A stretch of DNA of 64,000 bases, taken from contig OY992835.1 of the NCBI GenBank assembly GCA_963921425.1, forward strand, positions 2,170,001 to 2,234,000, in the 5' to 3' direction. The DNA is from Dryas octopetala. Taxonomy: Eukaryota > Streptophyta > Magnoliopsida > Rosales > Rosaceae. Numbering within the stretch: the stretch's first letter is position 1; each line of letters opens with the position of its first letter. The notes beneath the pieces were generated by a model. It saw only the letters and a program-made list of their open reading frames with translations. It was not told the origin of the DNA and did not search any database. Below are positions 12,276-25,000 of this stretch, piece by piece. The position numbers and the translations under genes are program-made.

Positions 12276-13233
12276 TAAGCTCTTTTTTTTTGTTTTTTTG
12301 GTAGTGTCTATAGATTTTGACAACCTTCATATATGGGATAAAAAATTTAGTAAAGTATATTCTAGTACCAAACCACTAATAAACCTGATGTAAAGGATAA
12401 TTTCTATAATTTTTGCAGATGCACCGGCTATTTTACAGATGCACTGATTTCGCAGATGCACTTATTGTACTTTTATAAATGTATTGGTTTTTTTGCGCAG
12501 ATGTATTTGTTGTATTTTTACAGATGCACTGGGTTGACCCTTATTTGAATTTTGTCCTTCAGGTCAACTTACTTGACTGGTTGACCTTTTTATTATGTAT
12601 AATCGATACATTACCATGTGGTATAACCAACTTATGTGTTATAATATGGGTGAATATTATTAATACTATACCCTCCAAATATAAACATATCGTCCAACAT
12701 TACGTGGCGGTACATCGTTCATACTCAATAATTTTTCGTCCTTTAGAACAACAATATATTAGTTTTCGAGCCCTACAATCTAACGGACCCTTTAAAATTT
12801 ATCAATATGAGATATATTCAACAATTAAGATAATTTACGATTGAAAGATAGCATGACCATGTTTTTATCCACTAAAAGTACATAAGCTAGACACGCCTGT
12901 GAAAAAACAACAGAATACCAAAACCATATAAAATTCAAGATCAAACATTCGAAACAGAAATAACTTGAGAAATCTCATAGCATCAAACATAACTTCATCA
13001 TTCAAGATCAACTAATTTTGGTCAAAAGTTTAGAACATAAGAAGACTTTAATTTTCATTACCAAAGCAACATGCCTAGTGCTGCTGCCTTTCCCGTGCAT
13101 TCTTGTCTTGACCTTCCAACCAGCTGGCAATGAATTAATGTGGCGGACCAACATTTCTTCTCCTTTTATTCTAGGTCATCTTGCTCCCTACCCACCATCA
13201 TTTGGGTTAATCCAGTTGGGTTCTTGATGACCC
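12276..13233. other. Spacer between the chromovirus and the next solo LTR
   Basis: No gene is recognised. Near 12410-12535 the phrase CAGATGCACTG recurs about five times with spacing of roughly 15-60 bp. An open stretch at 12479-12844 has no known motif and looks accidental. Confidence 0.5.
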
Positions 13234-13542
13234 TATTGTGTGAGATCCCGTATTTTTCAAAGTTTTATTTTAAATACTTTGAGAATTTATTTGGATCATT
13301 TTAAGAATTTATTTGGAAATAAAAAGGGTCTTTTTTGGATTTATTATAAATATTATTTTAAAAGGAGATTGACCCAAAGTTTACTTTTAAAATTAGTAGA
13401 CTCTTGATTTTGATTTTGGGTCCGTTGGATAGATTTTGAGTCTACGAGTTCGTAGACACGAAGCACGCATAAATCAGAGTTACGGTTTGAGAGATACGGG
13501 CATTTGAAGGGATGGGCAATTTCGTAATTTTGCATGAGTAAG

Positions 13543-13551
13543 TTATAAATA
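13543..13551 (+). promoter_or_regulatory. Putative LTR TATA box
   Basis: TTATAAATA lies about 300 bp into the LTR, just before a CT-rich tract typical of plant leader sequences. This suggests the LTR promoter and transcription start. It has not been tested against other copies. Confidence 0.4.
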
Positions 13552-15498
13552 TCCAAATCCAGAAATTTCTGGATACATTCTCTCTCCTCTCTCTCCCCTC
13601 TCCCGCGTCTCCCCTCTCTCTCTTCTCTCTCTACTTCCGCCCGCCTTCTCCCCTCGGCAGACTCGCCGTCCGGCCACCTCTCGACCGGAGACGGGTACCG
13701 GCGAGTTCCCCTCGCCGTCGCCGACCCCCAGCGGCCCTTCCCATCGTCGGCCGACCACCGAAGACGGAGAATCGGCGCGAGACAGAAATCGATCTCGTCG
13801 ACGATCCACCGATCCCGGAGGAGTTACGACGTCGGACCGGTCGGGTCTCCTTTTTCTCATCGTGGCGAGCCTGAAGGTGGTCTCCGATTATCCAACCGAC
13901 TTCCACCGCCGCCGTTTCGAAGGAGAGAAGCAGTCGGTGGCTCCCGGCAGCGATGCTGCTTTTCCGGCGGTGTCTTGCCGCTCTGAGGGTATGGTTAGTC
14001 CCCTCTCGCTGAACTGAACACATGGGTGTGTTCGGATGAAGTCAATGGGGCTGGAATCGGAAAGCCCCCAATCCAAACGCCACTGCCACCGTCGTCTGCG
14101 GCGATTCCGGCCACTCTTGGCCGCAGGTTTAGGTGAGTTTTGCTTCCCTCTGGGTGTTTTTGCTATTGGCTGGATTAAAATTGTGTAATTAGTTGTAAAC
14201 TAGGAAATTGCAGGTGAAGCACCCACTGCCACTACGAGCTCCGCCGCGTGTGACAGTGCTGGTGATCCTATTTCGATGGTTTTGTGTTTTTTCTGCAAAT
14301 TTGGGCTTGTTTGTGATGGATTGCAACTGGTTGATAGCTTGAGAATTATGAATTCGCGTTTGAGTAGGAAATATGGTGTGGGCAACCACCATTTGTGGCA
14401 GCCGACCCTATTTCCGGCCATTGTTCATATTTATAGTAATTTGTTTACGGACTCTGATTTAGGTCGTGGGCCGCTGACATCATTGAGCTTGATTTGATTG
14501 AAATAGGTGAATTGCCATGGTTGAATTAGTGGTGTTAATGGTTTTGCTGATTGTGGATTGATAATTGATTTCATGGTTAAATGAATTTAATTTAGTTTGG
14601 TTTTGTTGATTGAGATATATGATGACTCAGTTAATTATAACTTCGGTATATTGAATCAAATGGTAGCTCTGGGATTGAATTGATGATATATTCAGTATGA
14701 ATTGAATAATTGGATTAGTATAGAATGCTAAGTGAATAATTGTACTATTGTGGAATGTTATATGGTTTTGCTATAAATGGAAAATGAAACCGGATTATTA
14801 TGAAATGTTGTTTGGTCTGTTGATCTAGTTGGAGATTCCATAACTGAATCTTGAGAATTAGATTGATGGGTTGCTTGTTAATTAAATAATTGGATCATTG
14901 TGATTGCGAGCTTATGGATGATGTTTTGTCATTATTGAATACACCTGAGATTATGTTTAATTTAAGTTAACTCACACGAGTTTTATAGCTTACTGGGTTT
15001 CGTGTAACCCGATGAACCATTCCACGATCCAGGGGTTTGTTTTGTAGATTAACTAAGTTGAGGAGTCGGCGTGGAGAGGACAAGGCAGTGAGACTAGTTC
15101 AAATATAAATATAAATATTAATTGTTTTTAATATACCGATTTCACTCTAGGACGAGCTTTCTGAATCGAAGTGAGCCTCGGACAAGTTTCTTTTTAAGTT
15201 TGAGATTTATTCAGTAAAGTAACTCGGAAGCTTATCGATTTGGAAAATAAATGATTATATTTGAATTATTATGAGTACTTATGTTATATTAAAAAGTTTT
15301 GTTAAATGTTTTAAGTTTTAGAGCTTAAGGGTTAACAAATGTTTAAACAAATTATTTAAATGCCGTCTAAGTACCCATCGGTTATTAAGTAGGTCTTTGG
15401 GACCCATCACGGCACACATATAGGCTTTGGGCTGTGTGCCGGGATGCCTCACCCTTTGGGGGTAGTCTATGTGCACGTACGGTATTGTGGCTTATTGT

Positions 15499-15775
15499 AT
15501 GACGGCGATTCGACGGTACAAGGGCCACCATATGTCCACTTGTATGACGGCGATTCGACGGTACAAGGGACACCATAAGTCCACTCGCATGACGGCGTTG
15601 CGACGGTGCGGATGGAAGGGCAATCTACGTGCACGTACGACACTTTGGCTTATTGTACGACGGCGATTCGACGGTACAAGGGCCACCGTGTGTCCACTTG
15701 TATGACGGCGTTGCGACGGTACAAGGGACACCGTAAATCCACTCGCATGACGGCGTTACGACGGTGCGGGTGGAA
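15499..15775. repeat. 45-bp tandem array with higher-order structure in the LTR
   Basis: Units begin ATGACGGCG[AT]TT[GC]CGACGGT or close variants and are mostly 45 bp. Two 45-bp units plus a longer third unit form a block of about 160 bp, and that block is itself repeated once. It is GC-richer than the surrounding LTR. Confidence 0.75.
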
Positions 15776-16292
15776 GGTTAAGTAGACGGTTCACTTGGTG
15801 CGACGGTCTTGTACGGTACCAATGTGGAGCCCGTCAAATGGGTACTTATATGGCCAACGTTATTACTAAAAACTTTATTAGATAAAAATACTTTTAGTTA
15901 TTCTTTTATCAGCTCAAAACGTATTTTAAAAATTCGGGGTTTTTAAAGAGAATGAGTAGTTTTATAAAATGGTTTCCAAATGAAAGGTTTTGAAGTTTAT
16001 TTTGTCCACACACTGAGACTTTTTTTCAAAATTTTGTTTTTGAAGTTTTTCCCCAGGTAATAGCGATCACTGAGGTCGGACCGTACCACGTCGATGCAGC
16101 GGGACCCATTTTAATTTGATTTAATCGATTTCATACAGTGAATCTTATATAAATTTTTTTTGGGGCTCACATTATGATTTATCAAATATATTTATTTATT
16201 ATGTTAAGTGTTTGGTTCATTCTTTGAAAAGAGGTTTAAAGATCAAAGTTTCAGTGTATTTATGGGCCCGAGGTTAGGGGCGTTACATATTG

Positions 16293-16605
16293 TGCTTCAG
16301 AAAGCAAAAAGCTTGTCGAGCTTCATCCTATGGTGGTAAAAGGACAAGTTATATATATTAATTTTCAGTGGTAGTAGTAGATTGAAATAATTTGCAACTT
16401 TAATGGCAATGTAATTGGTTGATAGATGCTATTAAAAACTAATTGTAATTAATTAGAGAGAAAACAACATTTTTGGTCATTGTGTTTTGACTTAATTACA
16501 TTTGATACAAGAGAATTTTTCCAATTTGATATATGTTTTTTATTCTATCAATAATACCCTTTGGAAATTTTTTAATTGGTGGATTGTGTCTCCTCAATGA
16601 TTAGC
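16293..16605. other. Spacer, nothing recognised
   Basis: This AT-rich sequence lies between the TSDs of two retroelements. I see no gene, repeat or conserved motif. Confidence 0.5.
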
Positions 16606-17528
16606 TCCATTGTTATGGAAAAAAATTCTTCACTCATTGGTTGGTCCAAGATTGGGTCCATATCATTGATTTTTCTGGGCGAAAAGACGTGCCACCAAGT
16701 ATAGATCATACTTGGCACGATTGCAAAGTAATTAAAAAGGGGAAAAATAAGACAAAAGTAAAATCAAATAAAGAAGATCAAACAATTGTAGCTGGTTCTT
16801 TTTTATGCTTGGGCATTCTAGGACTTTAAACGCTAAAAGTAATAAGTGTTTTGCTGGCAATACTAAAAAATATGTTGGATATGACAGATCTCCGATTGAA
16901 AGAAATGAACTCAAATAAGAGCTTTCTTAAACTTTGCGGGCAGCTCTTGGCTTTGGCGAGTTTGATTTTCTCTCCTAGGCCTTGGCAAAGCTCTTTCCCT
17001 CTCAGGCTAAGGCCTTGCAGGAGAAAGCCTTCTTAAAACCTACTTGCGAGCCTCTTCTTGCTCATCATTCCTTCTGTCTTTTCTCGGAACCTATTTCACA
17101 ATTCTCCTGGGTTCCTCTCGCTTTCTCTTATCAATTCTGGGCGAATAGGCTCTCTGTGGGGTTTGGACTCGTCTTGGCATATATGTTTACCTTGGTGGAC
17201 TCCTTCTTGCCGAACTCTTGGCTTGAAAACTCGTCCTTGGTGTTGGCTCAATCTTTTGTTCCTTGGCCTTAGCACATTCCCTCATCAATTCTTCCAACTT
17301 GATCTCACATTTACAATGGCTGCAAAGCAAAATGGGCCCCTCGTTCTCTACCTTCTTGTTCTCCACTCTTTCTTCCTCCTTTCTCTTTGGCAGAAAATTA
17401 ACACTCGCCATACTTGCTTCAGTAGTAAAGAAAGGCTCCTCGTCGATCTTCATCTTTTGCTTCTCCTAATGCATTGTTTGTAGAATAATGGTTCTATCTC
17501 TCATGGAACTTACAGAAGATTTTGCCTT

Positions 17529-18955
17529 TCATTTCTTCGGGTGAAGGCAACTTTTTCTCATACTCCAGTTTGATTTTCCCGGCAGCGTACAAATAGTCAA
17601 AGATTTTGTCTGATGTCGAGATGTCGAACGAATAATCTCTCGGCACAGGCACTTCCCGCTTTGCTTACCAAGCCCTGTCATAATGATCATCTGCTTTTGT
17701 CTCGGCGTTTGTTTCGGCCTCGTCATCGCTTCACAAGCAAATGGTTTATCAAACACAATCAAAACAGCTACTGCCTCTACTTCATCATACTTATCAGGTT
17801 CTGGCGAATAGACTTCTGCCATGTGTGCATTCACTGTACTCCGATAATGTGTGCTGTTGGCAGCACTCTTTATGTTTGCTTCTTCTCTTAGTACAACTTC
17901 ATACCTTCTCATCTTCTCGGCAAGCTCAAAGATGTCACGAAAATCTTCATTACTAAATTTCTCTTTATACTTGAAGTGCAGTCCAGCCAATGCCATCCTG
18001 GCGAATTCCTTCTCTAGTAAGACAACTGGGCATTTAGACTTACCTTTTTGGAACCTTTGGATGTGGCCCAAAGCAGTATCAGTATCGGATTGATACATCC
18101 TTATCAGGTCCATCTAGTCCATCATCTTGGCTGGACGATAGAAATAATCATGGAACTACTCCAATTCGGTCCAAGTGCGAATAGAGTTAGGGCGAAGGCT
18201 ATTAAACCAAGAGAAAGCCGCCCTGGTTAAAGAGTTCACAAAAATCCTCATTTTGAGAGTCTTGTCCCTGGCATGCTTGCCGCATTGGGCTGTGAACCTC
18301 CCGACATGTTTGAGGGTAGAAAACCCTTCGGCCCCGGAATACATCATAAAGTCTGGTAAGCGAAATCTTCTTAGGTAATCAAAATTACTGATCTCGTCAT
18401 GGAAAGAAAATTGATAGATTGGTCTTGGCCTTCGCCCATGATTCGCCATATACCCTTAAAACATATTTTCAACTTCTGCCCTTGTCAGTCCCTGAGGTTG
18501 CTGACCGGCGAAGTGGTTTTCGTTCACCAAGATCCTGCCATTACCATTGGCACCATTGTCCCATTTCCATTGTTTCTGTTCCTCGGCTACTGGCGAATTT
18601 GCTACCAAAAAACTTCGTTTCTTGGTTGGGCTGCGTGATTATAATGTTGCTGTTGTTGCTGGTATTCATGCCTTTGTGCCCCTGCTCCTTCTTCGTTCAT
18701 GACATTCGCCAGAGGCATTCTGTTATATGGGGCAACATCTGCTATTCGTTCTTGCACTAAGTTTTCCTGATCAGGGCCGGCCACATGCTGCGCAACATCA
18801 GGTATTTGCTGATTCTGCCCATGCACAGCATAAGCCGCCTCTGCCACTGCAACATGTGCACCACCTGCAGGCACTTCTTGCACCATTCGCTCAGGCGTCT
18901 CTTCACGCTGGACTCGCCCTTGGTTTTGAATAGCCTGCACAAAGGCAGCTTGCAT
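17529..18955 (-). pseudogene. Gag remnant of the element at 16611-20414
   Basis: Three open pieces read in order. 18602-18955 is a Gln/Ala-rich N-terminal stretch. 18156-18449 is the gag core, with motifs FMMYSGAEGFSTLKHV, CGKHARDKTLKMRIFVNSL, and AFSWFNSLRPNSIRTWTELE. 17529-18113 continues with LIRMYQSDTDTALGHIQRFQKGK and FARMALAGLHFKYKEKF. This is the retrotransposon gag type found in non-chromovirus Ty3/gypsy elements. Frameshifts separate the pieces, so no full Gag can be made. Confidence 0.75.
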
Positions 18956-19400
18956 ATTTTAAATGACCATGGTCAACTATCTGATTCTAGCGTTCATCTC
19001 ATTCTCAATTCTAATATTTCCAGCATGAACTTCATTCATTCGCTGGCCCATTTGCTCGCCGGCCATGTACCTGTTCGTCAGGGTTCACCATCACATTAGG
19101 ATCAAGTTGATTTAATTCCAAAGGCCCCAAAGCACTGAAAGCCCCTTATCCGTCTGTCATCTCTTGGGATTCAAAAGTCATTCTTTGCTCTCCAATCTCT
19201 TGTGCAACTCTCAATGCAAATTGCCTATAGGTTTCAACCATAAACTAAAAGAAAGTAAACAAACATGAAACGATGAAAATAAAACTGCAAAATCGCGCGA
19301 TGCAAAAGAAAAGCAAAATAGAATTAAAATCCGAAAGCCAACAAACACTTCAACACTTAAAAAACTATTAGCACCGAATTCCATTGGACGTGCCAATTTA

Positions 19401-20414
19401 TGTTATGGACAAAAATGCTTCGCTCATTGATTGGGTCCATATCATTGATTTTTTTGGGCGAAAGGGTGTGCCACCAAGTATAGATCATACTTGGAACGAT
19501 TGCAAGGTAATTAAAAAGGGGAAAAATAAGACAAAGTAAAATAAGAATAAAGGGGATCAAATGATTGTAGCTAGTTCTTTTCTATGCTTAGGCATTCCAG
19601 GACTTTAAATGCTAAAAGTAATAAGTGTTTTGCTAGCAATACTAACAAATATGTTGGACATGACAGATCTCTAATTGAAAGAAATGAACTCAAATGAAAT
19701 CTAGATCTGGCCAATATTTGTTGATAATCTTGGTTATGATCGAACTCAACCGTGAAGAAAAATAACAAACTTAGAAAATAAAGGAAGCAAGACAACTAAT
19801 AAATTCCCATGATTGAATATCTCTTTGATTAATGTTCAGCCTAGAAAATGAAATACATTAATTCTCAAAATAAATGCAAGGAAGAGTGAATAAAGGCAAT
19901 AAATACACAAAAGTAAACACTTGTAATTAAAAAAATTATGTAGAGATAGCAGGTAGTTGACAATTATATGAGTAGACAAAGCAGAAAGAGAAAAGATTCA
20001 AGCCATTGGTAGAGAATATGCAATTTGCAGGAGTTGTTTTTGGAGTTGTTTGTGTCCTCTCAGATTGGCCATAGCTTTTGTATTTATACTCGGATTGGGA
20101 TCCCCAAAACCCCAGGCAATCTTCCCTTAGATAAATGCCACATGTATGTCTCTGAACAACCTTAAAATTCTGGTACTTATCTTCTTTAACAGCTGCTACC
20201 TAGCTTTTGACAGCCATGTGGGGACACGTGTTGCAGCTCTAATGGGCCCAACTTAAAATTTTCTCAGCTTGGTGTAGCCCAGAAGAGACTCTTTTGCCAA
20301 GACATTTCTTATTCGCCAGAGACATCCCACATGGGCCTTGAATTTGGGCTTTAGACTTGAGCTAGCATTTCCTTTGGGCTAATTTTATGCCACCTGAAAA
20401 TCATAGTACAAACA
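19401..20414 (-). repeat. 5' LTR of the gag-only element
   Basis: This 1014-bp LTR has TG/CA ends. The first 300 bp duplicate 16611-16919. A TATA box (GTATAAATAC on the minus strand) lies at 20080-20089. The phrase GGCATTCCAGGACTTT also occurs in the LTR-like region at 29506-30761, pointing to a related family. Confidence 0.8.
20080..20089 (-). promoter_or_regulatory. Putative LTR TATA box
   Basis: The minus strand reads GTATAAATAC within the LTR, upstream of the gag direction. Confidence 0.45.
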
Positions 20415-20419
20415 TCCAT

Positions 20420-22046
20420 TAGAAATAAATGTTTCATAAAAAATAATTTCGTTAGATGCTAAAGGCGCGCATCTTAAAGCTTGTAATTTGTAACAAAAGT
20501 TTCAAATTCATATAAATATTGTTGATAACCATGAACTATGAAGGAATATATAAGCTATCAAAGATGGGGATGTGGCCAAAACGCAACTACACCCAATGTG
20601 GGGTTTATTTTTTTATTTTTATTTTTTTTTTCAAATATGCTTCAAATCATAACTAAAAACTTTTTTAAAGTGTGGGTATTAGTCATGGATAGCTAAAAAC
20701 ATGTATATAGCCTTAGATTTGATTTTTCTAACAATAAATTAAACAAATCCAAAACTTGGAGTTCAAGCCTTAAATGTTTTGTTAGCTTCAATTTCACAAT
20801 GAAAATTGAAACTGCTAAAACTCTAGGTTTAGGTAATAATTTTCTAATGATTGTATCGTCTCTAACTGGAGGATTATATATATAATACAAAACTACATAA
20901 AAGGTAAGTGTACAAGGTCAACTCTCCACCAATCTCTGAGTTAATTACAGAATAAATTCCTTGATTTCCTCTAACATTAATTCCCTAATCAATCTCCTAA
21001 TCATGCTCTAAGTTGACTCACGCTAACAGAAACTATTTTTAGAAAGCTCATAAAGTGTTTTTTCAATCACCTAACAATAGTTTCTTCGAACAAACAAATA
21101 ATTCTTCGCAAATTGAAGGCCCTGATAAAAAAATAAAATTAAAAGTATGTGTTGTGTCGAATTAGCGAAATTTCAAAATTGTTTAGCATTGTAAACGAGT
21201 TAAAACGCAAGGACCAAATTGGAAAAGTGTAAACCCCAGAAGCCAAACATGATTTTAGGTCAAAACACAAATACTAAGGATGTAGTTTACCCTTAATCAT
21301 ACCCCAAAAACACATATTGATGAAATGTAAGTAATGAAATGCTTAAATGATTGGTTAGAGATATGTATACCTATGGTAAATCATTGATCCAATGCTTAAT
21401 TAAGAACCATCAAGTTTTTCATCAGCATCGTCTTCATCTTCATCTTGGTTTTCTAGAACTACACTACACATCTCAATTATCATCTCCTTAATGGGAAGCT
21501 AAACTCCCAAACAAACTATAAGAGCTTTTGTTTGTGCACATACCACCTAAGTGTTGGCTCAATTTATAGATAGTGTGGAGGGTTCCAGAAGGCTGAAAAG
21601 GTACTAGCCAGTTTTGAAGAAACAATGGGCTGCTTTCGGTGTGCGTCAAGAGTAATTAGCTTCTTGGAATTCTTATCTAGCCGAATCTTCCTCTTGTATG
21701 TTTTTGGCAAGTGTGTTACTTTTTTTTTGGTTTACTATTGTTTGGAAAGTACTTGTACGTGTTTGTTTCTCTTCTTTATTTGTTGTTTTACTATTGTTTG
21801 GCAAGTTAGTTAAATTAATCTTGCTATTTGATAATTTTTTTTTTTCTTGTTTTAAAAAAATTAAATACAATAAATGTCAATGAAAATGGGGACCAAGAAA
21901 CAAAAATAAATGTTTATGGGTATAAAGGCATTTCTCTTTATTCTTTATGTTTAAAAACTTATAAAATGTTGTTTAATTTAATATTTTAAATGCAATATGT
22001 GGTGACCCATATGTAAAAATGTAGCTAGAAGTTGAAATTTTGGATC
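20420..22046. other. Spacer without recognised genes
   Basis: This AT-rich sequence has poly-T tracts near 20608 and 21720-21845. Short ORFs such as 21625-21813 are hydrophobic read-through of T-rich DNA and show no domain. Confidence 0.5.
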
Positions 22047-22054
22047 ATTGTGAT

Positions 22055-25000
22055 TAGGGGTGGAATCGGTTCGGTTACCGATTCGAAGGGACTCAACCAA
22101 CTACCAAGCCGACATTGATCGGAAGGCCATTTTGGATTCCGACACCGCTCCGATGAGTGTCGGTCACCAACGGTCGATAGCATCGACTTCCTTGGTCGGT
22201 GGCGGTAACTAAGGGGTTTTCCAACTGTACTATATTGGGCCATTTTTGAAGTGATCTCAGCTCTAATGTGCAGCCTCCAATGTGCAGTCTGAGTACTTAC
22301 ACATACTGAGATGGTGCTCCAATTAGTGATTCAGTGCTTTGGGGTGTCGATCGAAGAGGGAGCACTCTGGGCTTTGGCCATTGGGGTGTCGGGTGGTGGT
22401 GGAGATTGCAGGTGGTGGAGATCAGCAAATAGCATGAAACGCCCCGAACCTCGGGCCCATAAAACACTGAAACATCAAACATTTAAACCTGTTTTTTCTT
22501 TCTTTTGAGCCATGCACAACAACATAAGTAAATACAATTTTTACCAAAAACATTTAAGCAAAAACGTTGTGTAAAAACAATCAAATAATCTCTCTGAGTC
22601 CCACTGTCTTGTCTTCTCCTCACTGCCTCCTCAATCTGCTTAACCTAAAAAACACAAACCCTACACCACAACCATGGTGTACCGGGTTATACAACAAACC
22701 CGGTAAGCTCGAAAGCTCGTATGAGTGAAATGACTTAAACAAATATCCTCAATAAATCTTCAATTTCCATACTCAAAAATAATCCACAATAATAACGAAT
22801 ATTTACTCAATCACATAATAATTTCATCACCAATCATCTCCATTCTCAAGAATTCAAGCCTAGCCTTTAGCAAGTCCTAGCAAACAAATGCATACGCGCA
22901 GGCAAAGCAACAAAACAATCTATCCAATTTCACTCACGTCACTCTTGAAAATCCTTCAGCTTTAAAACTATTTTCAAAATCTCTTCTTACAAATCTATTT
23001 TTAAATCTCTTCAACTGTAAATCAAACTCTGAAAATAATAAGGTTCTCAAGCTGGAATCGATATTATCAACTGTATATAAATAATTTAGGCTGAAAACTT
23101 TCATCTCAAATAAACCTCGATATACTAAAAAAGCAATGAAACTGTTCAAGCTGAGAAATATCAAATTTGAATTGAATTTATCTTTGGAAACTGATATCTC
23201 AAAACACTTGTACTTAAAACTCACACCATTCTCGTAACCGTACTGTAGACAATGTCCTAGCCACAATCCCGCGCACGGGTAGGCTCGTATCCTGGCTACA
23301 ATCTCATACGGAGGGGTCACTCCGCACGAGAAGGCTCGTATCCTGGCCACAATCTCGTACGGAGTGGTCACTCTGCACGAGCAGGCTCGACTGATCAGTA
23401 CTTGCATTTACACAGCAGTTTTTAAATGCTCATTAAATCTCTACTCACTTGAGATAAATGGATAAGCATTTTCAATTCTTTTCAAAAATTCTCCTTAACA
23501 ATCCAACTCATCAAAAAGGGTGCTTTTCCTCAAATCACAATGTCTCAAACCATACATCAAATCTCCAAATAAACCTAATATCATGAAATAATTGAAATAA
23601 TGTGGTCTTTTCAGAAACTTCGTCAAAATCGAACATCCAGCTCAAAAATTCTTATCTCTCAAACAAAACTAAAGATAGCCAGAAAAATTAAATTATAAAA
23701 TGTATAAACATTTCTAAAATAAAAGTCCACTCACTATTTACTCCGAACTATGCCAAATCCTTTCCGAAATTGATTCATACTCACGAACACTCACTTGTTT
23801 GCCACTCAAATCATACTAACACTTCATCCATATGTAACTTGATTATTCTATAAAATAATTGCCTAATCATCATTCATTGATCCTCGAAAAATAGACATTT
23901 CTCATCTAATCAATAATTAATCCTAGGGCAACTCTATAATTCCCAATTAATTCCTTAGCCTCAAATCCTCGTCAATTCATTCTCATGTTCCAAATCCTAC
24001 ACTTAGCCTTCTCTAACATATAACAACAAACACACAAAATAGACAATTCACTAATGGTACTCTACCTCGATAAGTTTCACTCACAGTGCAACCACGTGAA
24101 ATGACCGAAATGCCTTTCACGGTGCCATTGCTTGAATACCAAATCCGGCAACATGACGGCCTTGGGAATAAGATTTCTCGAGCCCGCGTACCTGTTAAGA
24201 CCAGACAACCAAATCAAATACAATCCAGAAACACAATTGGCCACTGAACGACCGAAACGGGCAGCCGCCACCACACACGGTGGCTGCCTTGCCCCAAACC
24301 ACACACAAAAATCACCGAAAACTCACCACAAGCTTCGGGTGACTGGCCAGAGGCCAAAAAATCAACAATTCAAGTCATCAGCACGACCAAACACTGCGGA
24401 ACCCGCAGTGGTCCGTGGTGGTCAACCTGCAAAATTTCTGAACTCAAAATCAACCTAAAAAAATTACACAGGCACGAAGGAGACGTCAAGAGGATCAACT
24501 TTCATACCTGGGTCGTCGGCCAAATCTTGCCGGAAATGACCGAAATTGGCGGTGGAAGCCGGCGGCTGAGTTGGACTTCCCGAGATCATTGCTTCATCGT
24601 GGAGCATCATCGGAGTAGGAGGACACCACGGCTGAACTCGCCGTGATGAGAGGAACAAGACCCAGTGGGTCCGGCCACCCAAATCTCGCCGAAACAGTCA
24701 GATCGACGGCGAGGCTCGAATCGGGTCCATGCTGAGTTTTGAGTGTCGGGGCCTTTCTGGGCTGAATCGAGACCAGGCGGAGGAAGAGGGTGGGACGGCG
24801 AGGCTCGTGGGCCAGAAACCTAGCCCATCCGCCGCCAGACGCGCTAGTGGAGATCGGCAAAGGTGAGAGGCACGAGAGAGACAGAGGCGCAGGGAGAGAG
24901 AGACAGAGACAGAGAGAGAATAAGTTGATTAAAATCTGATTTTGGGTTTTTAAACCCCCTTTTGTACAAATTATAAAATTGCCATTTACTTCAAATGCTA

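Larger units (their letters stand above)
13239..16287 (+). mobile_element. Solo LTR, 3049 bp
   Basis: The element starts TGTGAGATCCCG and ends GGGGCGTTACA. It is flanked by a perfect TATTG duplication at 13234-13238 and 16288-16292. There is no gag, pol, PBS or PPT inside. Contents in order are a TATA box (13543-13551), a pyrimidine-rich then GC-rich block (about 13570-14110), an AT-rich stretch, a tandem array (15499-15775), and the conserved phrase GCGATCACTGAGGTCGGACC near 16063. It is related to the minus-strand solo LTR at 22435-25238: both begin TGTGAGA and then run into TATTTTTCAAAG. Confidence 0.9.
16611..20414 (-). mobile_element. Gag-only LTR retrotransposon (no pol)
   Basis: The ends are TGTTATGG and TACAAACA, flanked by TCCAT at 16606-16610 and 20415-20419. 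The right LTR (5' LTR on the minus strand) is 19401-20414. The left LTR keeps only 16611 to about 16919, matching 19401-19700, and then passes straight into internal sequence. The internal domain has gag only. No protease, RT or integrase motif is visible, so this is a deletion derivative or a non-autonomous gag-type element. On the minus strand a PBS-like segment TTGGCACGTCCAATGG lies beside the 5' LTR. Confidence 0.85.

Noticed and set aside
12410..12535. CAGATGCACTG repeats as a minisatellite
   Set aside because: Only about five irregularly spaced copies. Noted in the spacer entry but not enough for a repeat call.
13543..14076. Arg-rich ORFs on the minus strand
   Set aside because: They follow from the GC-rich LTR leader block. 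No motif, and opposite to the LTR promoter direction.
17058..17483. Plus-strand ORF of 141 codons
   Set aside because: It is antisense to the internal region of the minus-strand gag element and lacks any domain.
24077..24860. Several ORFs suggesting a gene
   Set aside because: They lie within a solo LTR with perfect TSDs, overlap in different frames and have no recognisable domain.
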